A DNA stretch of 10,615 nucleotides, taken from Nitrosomonadales bacterium. GTDB lineage: Bacteria; Pseudomonadota; Gammaproteobacteria; Burkholderiales; Nitrosomonadaceae. The stretch is taken from assembly GCA_004525885.1 (NCBI GenBank), contig SPBV01000049.1, forward strand, positions 1 to 10,615, written 5' to 3'. A model generated the notes under the pieces. That model was not told the origin of the DNA, made no database searches, and worked only from the letters and a program-made list of their open reading frames with translations. The position numbers and the translations under genes are program-made. The number at the start of each line of letters is the position of its first letter. Within the stretch, counting starts at the first letter, position 1. Shown here in pieces: positions 8,769 through 10,615 of the stretch.

Positions 8769-8785
8769 TAGACCCATTAGACCCA
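8769..8785 (-). repeat. Two tandem 8-nt copies at the sdhD-sdhA junction
   Basis: TGGGTCTA occurs twice with a 9-nt period across the sdhD stop codon and into the short spacer before sdhA (plus-strand TAGACCCA at 8769-8776 and 8778-8785). It looks like a small tandem duplication that supplies the last codons of sdhD and the spacer ahead of the sdhA start. No function is evident. Confidence 0.6.
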
Positions 8786-9121
8786 TATAATTTCAATAGC
8801 CCATACGGCATAAAAAAATAACGAAAAAATAACTAGCACTTGAATGGTCAGGCGTACACCTGTTTCGTGAATATAATCCATCAGAATATTACGTATCCCA
8901 ATCCAGGCATGCCAACAAAGACTTACAAAAAAAAGGAAAGAAACTATACGTATCCATTGATTAGCAAATATTGCTTTCCAGTCAGCATATTCATGTGGTG
9001 AAAAAAATAGTAATAGCGCAATCACCAATAGAATGTATATTGCCATCACAACAGCAGTAACACGTTGTACTAGCCAATCTAGTAACCCGTAATGAGCACC
9101 AGTAACTATGCGCTTTACCAT
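8777..9121 (-). CDS. sdhD: Succinate dehydrogenase membrane anchor subunit SdhD
   Basis: One of two membrane anchor subunits that bind heme b and form the quinone site of complex II in the inner membrane. It has 114 residues with three hydrophobic segments at roughly 18-40, 56-76 and 90-112. The start GAHYGLLDWLVQRVTAV resembles the conserved SdhD entry to helix 1. The motif CWHAWIGIRNILMDY (69-83) supplies the axial heme ligand H71 and, at its end, D82-Y83; E. coli SdhD has its heme histidine at 71 and its quinone-site tyrosine at 83, so both align exactly. The ATG at 9121 overlaps the last codons of sdhC by 7 nt, and the stop is 10 nt before sdhA. Two 8-nt direct repeats lie at the stop (see repeat entry). 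Confidence 0.94.
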   Translation of the reverse strand: MVKRIVTGAHYGLLDWLVQRVTAVVMAIYILLVIALLLFFSPHEYADWKAIFANQWIRIVSFLFFVSLCWHAWIGIRNILMDYIHETGVRLTIQVLVIFSLFFYAVWAIEIIWV

Positions 9122-9492
9122 ATTGCGGCCCCAAACAATATTGTGAGAATAGCTCCCGCCACAAATACTAGCCTACTACTTATTCTCGCCTGCTCTAGCT
9201 CAATGCCATAATGTAAATCTAATGCCAGATGGCGAATACCTGCGCATAAATGGTGCATGAGAGACCATAATAAAATTATCAGTGCACACCTGACCGGCAA
9301 ACAGGTCAAAATCTCGTGAAACTCGTCATGGCTTTGAGGCGAGTCCAACATCATCTGCAGACTGTAAAGTAGAATAGGAATTCCAGGGAAAAAAAGAAGC
9401 ACTCCACTCACACGGTGAAGAATCGAAATCACTGCAGGCAAAGGCAGATTGATTTCCATAAGATTAAGATGCTTGGGGCGTTTTCTGTACAA
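9115..9492 (-). CDS. sdhC: Succinate dehydrogenase cytochrome b556 subunit SdhC (TTG start)
   Basis: Membrane anchor subunit of complex II; with SdhD it holds heme b and the ubiquinone site. It has 125 residues. The N-terminal RPKHLNL (5-11) matches the conserved RPxxxxL entry. SILHRVSGV (23-31) gives S23 and R27, equivalent to the quinone-site S27 and R31 of E. coli. HHLCAGIRHLALD (80-92) gives the heme ligand H81, placed 7 residues before the GIRH histidine as in E. coli. Hydrophobic helices lie at roughly 20-48, 64-90 and 106-124. Codon 9492-9490 is TTG. An in-frame TAG lies 9 nt upstream and the next in-frame ATG (codon 12) would delete RPKHLNL, so TTG is the only start that keeps the motif. 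A purine-rich AGAAGAG (9503-9497) sits 4 nt before it. First gene of the operon. Confidence 0.92.
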   Translation of the reverse strand: MYRKRPKHLNLMEINLPLPAVISILHRVSGVLLFFPGIPILLYSLQMMLDSPQSHDEFHEILTCLPVRCALIILLWSLMHHLCAGIRHLALDLHYGIELEQARISSRLVFVAGAILTILFGAAIW

Positions 9493-9521
9493 TTTTCTCT
9501 TCTATGCAACCAGATCAAATC

Positions 9522-9540
9522 AGGGGCGAGTTTAGCCCCT
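9522..9540 (-). promoter_or_regulatory. GC-rich inverted repeat upstream of sdhC
   Basis: Arms AGGGGC (9522-9527) and GCCCCT (9535-9540) are perfect 6-bp complements around a 7-nt spacer in otherwise AT-rich DNA, 29 nt upstream of the sdhC TTG. No T-run follows on either strand, so it is not an intrinsic terminator. On the minus strand the spacer between the arms contains TAAACT, a possible -10 box, so the repeat could be an operator placed over the promoter. If transcription begins further upstream, it would instead be a hairpin in the sdhC leader. Confidence 0.45.
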
Positions 9541-9557
9541 TACACATGTTGATACAA
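9529..9557 (-). promoter_or_regulatory. Candidate sigma70-like promoter for the sdhC operon
   Basis: On the minus strand TTGTAT (9557-9552) and TAAACT (9534-9529) are separated by 17 nt and would start transcription about 30 nt before sdhC. The match to TTGACA/TATAAT is modest (3 of 6 and 4 of 6). A second candidate on the same strand is TTGCAT (9668-9663) with TATAAA (9646-9641) and 16-nt spacing, which would give a leader of about 140 nt. Neither can be chosen from sequence alone. Confidence 0.25.
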
Positions 9558-9698
9558 GCTTGATATTTTAGCAGACGGCTTCAAACTAACCCCGAACAGA
9601 TTGTTGAATCTACATAAATTAATGGTGACAGAGGAATATTTTTATAGTCATGGGCGCTAAGCATGCAATAATGAGCAAACGTATTAAATAAGTATGTC

Positions 9699-9719
9699 CC
9701 TAGAAAATAGCCTAGAAAA
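9699..9719 (+). repeat. Direct repeat CCTAGAAAA, 12-bp period
   Basis: CCTAGAAAA occurs at 9699-9707 and again at 9711-9719, almost at the middle of the sdhC-mdh region. A 12-bp offset is a little more than one DNA helical turn, so two protein units could bind on nearly the same face, but no known operator was recognised. The local sequence is AT-rich and chance or a small duplication is possible. Confidence 0.4.
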
Positions 9720-9853
9720 AATATATGTATCGTGTAAACAATTATGGCATTGGGATGGCTTTCTATCATACGATTGTGTTCCACACTTTACTACCTTTCA
9801 AAGACTTTAATAAAAAATCCGGTTAATTAGCCAGTTTTATTGGGAGAGAAAAA

Positions 9854-10615
9854 ATGAAGCCACCCATTCGCGTTGCAGTTAGCGGCGCTTCAGGCCAGAT
9901 TGGTTATAGCCTTCTTTTTCGTATTGCAACAGGTGACATGCTTGGGAAAGATCAGCCAATCATTTTGCAGCTACTTGATATACCTGAATCACAAATGCCT
10001 CTTAAAGGCATAGTTATGGAACTGGAAGATTGCGCATTTCCACTCCTGTCAAACGTAATAGCAACTGATGATCCTAAAATCGCTTTCCGAGATGCAAGTA
10101 TTGTATTACTAGTAGGTGCGCGGCCACGCGGTAAGGGTATGGAACGCAAAGATCTGCTAAAAATTAATGGTGCAATATTTACTACTCAGGGAAAAGCATT
10201 AGATGAAGTTGCAAATCGAGGCGTAAAAGTTACAGTTATCGGAAATCCTGTCAACACCAATGCGTTAATTACAATGAAAAATGCACCGGGACTGAAACCG
10301 AGCAACTTTTCTGCCATGATGCGATTAGATCATAATCGTGCACTATCACAGATAGCTATAAAACTTGCCAAACCCGTTTATAGCATCAGTAAAATGGTTG
10401 TGTGGGGGAATCATTCTGCTACTCAATACCCGGATTTAAGTTACGCAGAAATAGATAATATAGCTGTCAATACTCTCATTAATAATCAAGAGTGGGTAGA
10501 AAACGATTTTATCCCTACTGTGCAGGAACGTGGTATGTCAATTATTAAAGCTCGAGGCTTATCAAGTGCCGCCAGTGCTGCTAATGCAGCTATTGATCAT
10601 GTTCATGATTGGGTC
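9854..10615 (+). CDS. mdh: Malate dehydrogenase, cytosolic type, C-terminus cut by window edge
   Basis: NAD-dependent oxidation of malate to oxaloacetate, closing the TCA cycle and feeding the citrate synthase encoded across the locus. The ATG at 9854 has a ribosome binding site (GGGAGAG, about 5-7 nt spacing); 254 codons are present of about 327 expected, and the frame is open to the edge. The NAD-binding motif GASGQIG is at 11-17, with the acidic D42 at the end of the second strand favouring NAD over NADP. The mobile substrate loop GARPRGKGMERKD has R92 and R98. IGNPVNTNA (129-137) has the conserved asparagine. The catalytic pair is D159 in RLDHNRA and H187 in WGNHSATQ. This is the family of cytosolic/beta-proteobacterial enzymes, distinct from the E. 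coli mitochondrial-like form. It is divergent from sdhC, which allows shared regulation. Confidence 0.97.
   Translation, partial: MKPPIRVAVSGASGQIGYSLLFRIATGDMLGKDQPIILQLLDIPESQMPLKGIVMELEDCAFPLLSNVIATDDPKIAFRDASIVLLVGARPRGKGMERKDLLKINGAIFTTQGKALDEVANRGVKVTVIGNPVNTNALITMKNAPGLKPSNFSAMMRLDHNRALSQIAIKLAKPVYSISKMVVWGNHSATQYPDLSYAEIDNIAVNTLINNQEWVENDFIPTVQERGMSIIKARGLSSAASAANAAIDHVHDWV

Larger units (their letters stand above)
9493..9853. other. Divergent sdhC-mdh intergenic region
   Basis: This 361-bp stretch separates the two divergent units and probably contains both promoters. Seen in it: the inverted repeat at 9522-9540, two candidate sdhC promoters, an 8-bp palindrome CAAGCTTG (9555-9562), and a direct repeat CCTAGAAAA at 9699-9707 and 9711-9719 with a 12-bp period. 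I found no convincing -35/-10 pair for mdh. A GTG-initiated open frame of 67 codons on the minus strand (9784-9581) has one hydrophobic stretch but no recognisable family, and I do not call it a gene. There is no room for a full-length regulator gene. Confidence 0.7.

Noticed and set aside
8767..8811. Upstream ATG at 8811 as the sdhA start
   Set aside because: It would overlap sdhD and add 15 residues with no family match; the ATG at 8766 gives the standard length and N-terminus.
9522..9540. Intrinsic terminator between sdhC and mdh
   Set aside because: The stem is GC-rich but no T-run follows on either strand, and no gene ends towards it.

Overview
The window is a tightly packed tricarboxylic acid (TCA) cycle locus. 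The organism looks like a betaproteobacterium, probably in or near Nitrosomonadales. The reasons are the gene order sdhC-sdhD-sdhA-sdhB-sdhE-gltA-sucA-odhB-lpd with a divergent mdh, the cytosolic-type malate dehydrogenase, and the beta-type dihydrolipoamide dehydrogenase N-terminus. By eye the GC content is in the low to mid 40s percent. The genus is inferred, not shown.

Layout: nine genes lie on the minus strand from about 9492 down to 1, all in one direction, so sdhC is first and lpd is last and cut by the left edge. In transcription order they are sdhC (9492-9115), sdhD (9121-8777), sdhA (8766-7003), sdhB (6907-6212), sdhE (6215-5982), gltA (5932-4631), sucA (4591-1757), odhB (1741-584) and lpd (499-1, partial). 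sdhC/sdhD and sdhB/sdhE overlap by 7 and 4 nt. Most other gaps are 10-49 nt. The two longer ones are sdhA-sdhB (95 nt) and odhB-lpd (84 nt), and both are AT-rich with small inverted repeats. mdh starts at 9854 on the plus strand and runs off the right edge. The 361 bp between sdhC and mdh is the only long stretch without a convincing gene and probably carries the divergent promoters.

Together the genes encode citrate synthase, the 2-oxoglutarate dehydrogenase complex (E1, E2, E3), all four subunits of a heme b-containing succinate:quinone oxidoreductase plus its flavinylation factor SdhE, and malate dehydrogenase. Succinyl-CoA synthetase, aconitase, isocitrate dehydrogenase and fumarase are not in the window. 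All catalytic and cofactor residues I looked for are present, and I saw no frameshift, insertion sequence, CRISPR array, tRNA or rRNA.

This is an ordinary, conserved metabolic region and I did not find a novel system. The points worth a second look are small: a forced TTG start for sdhC, a GC-rich inverted repeat over a possible sdhC promoter, the structured sdhA-sdhB gap, and the lack of a regulator gene between sdhC and mdh.
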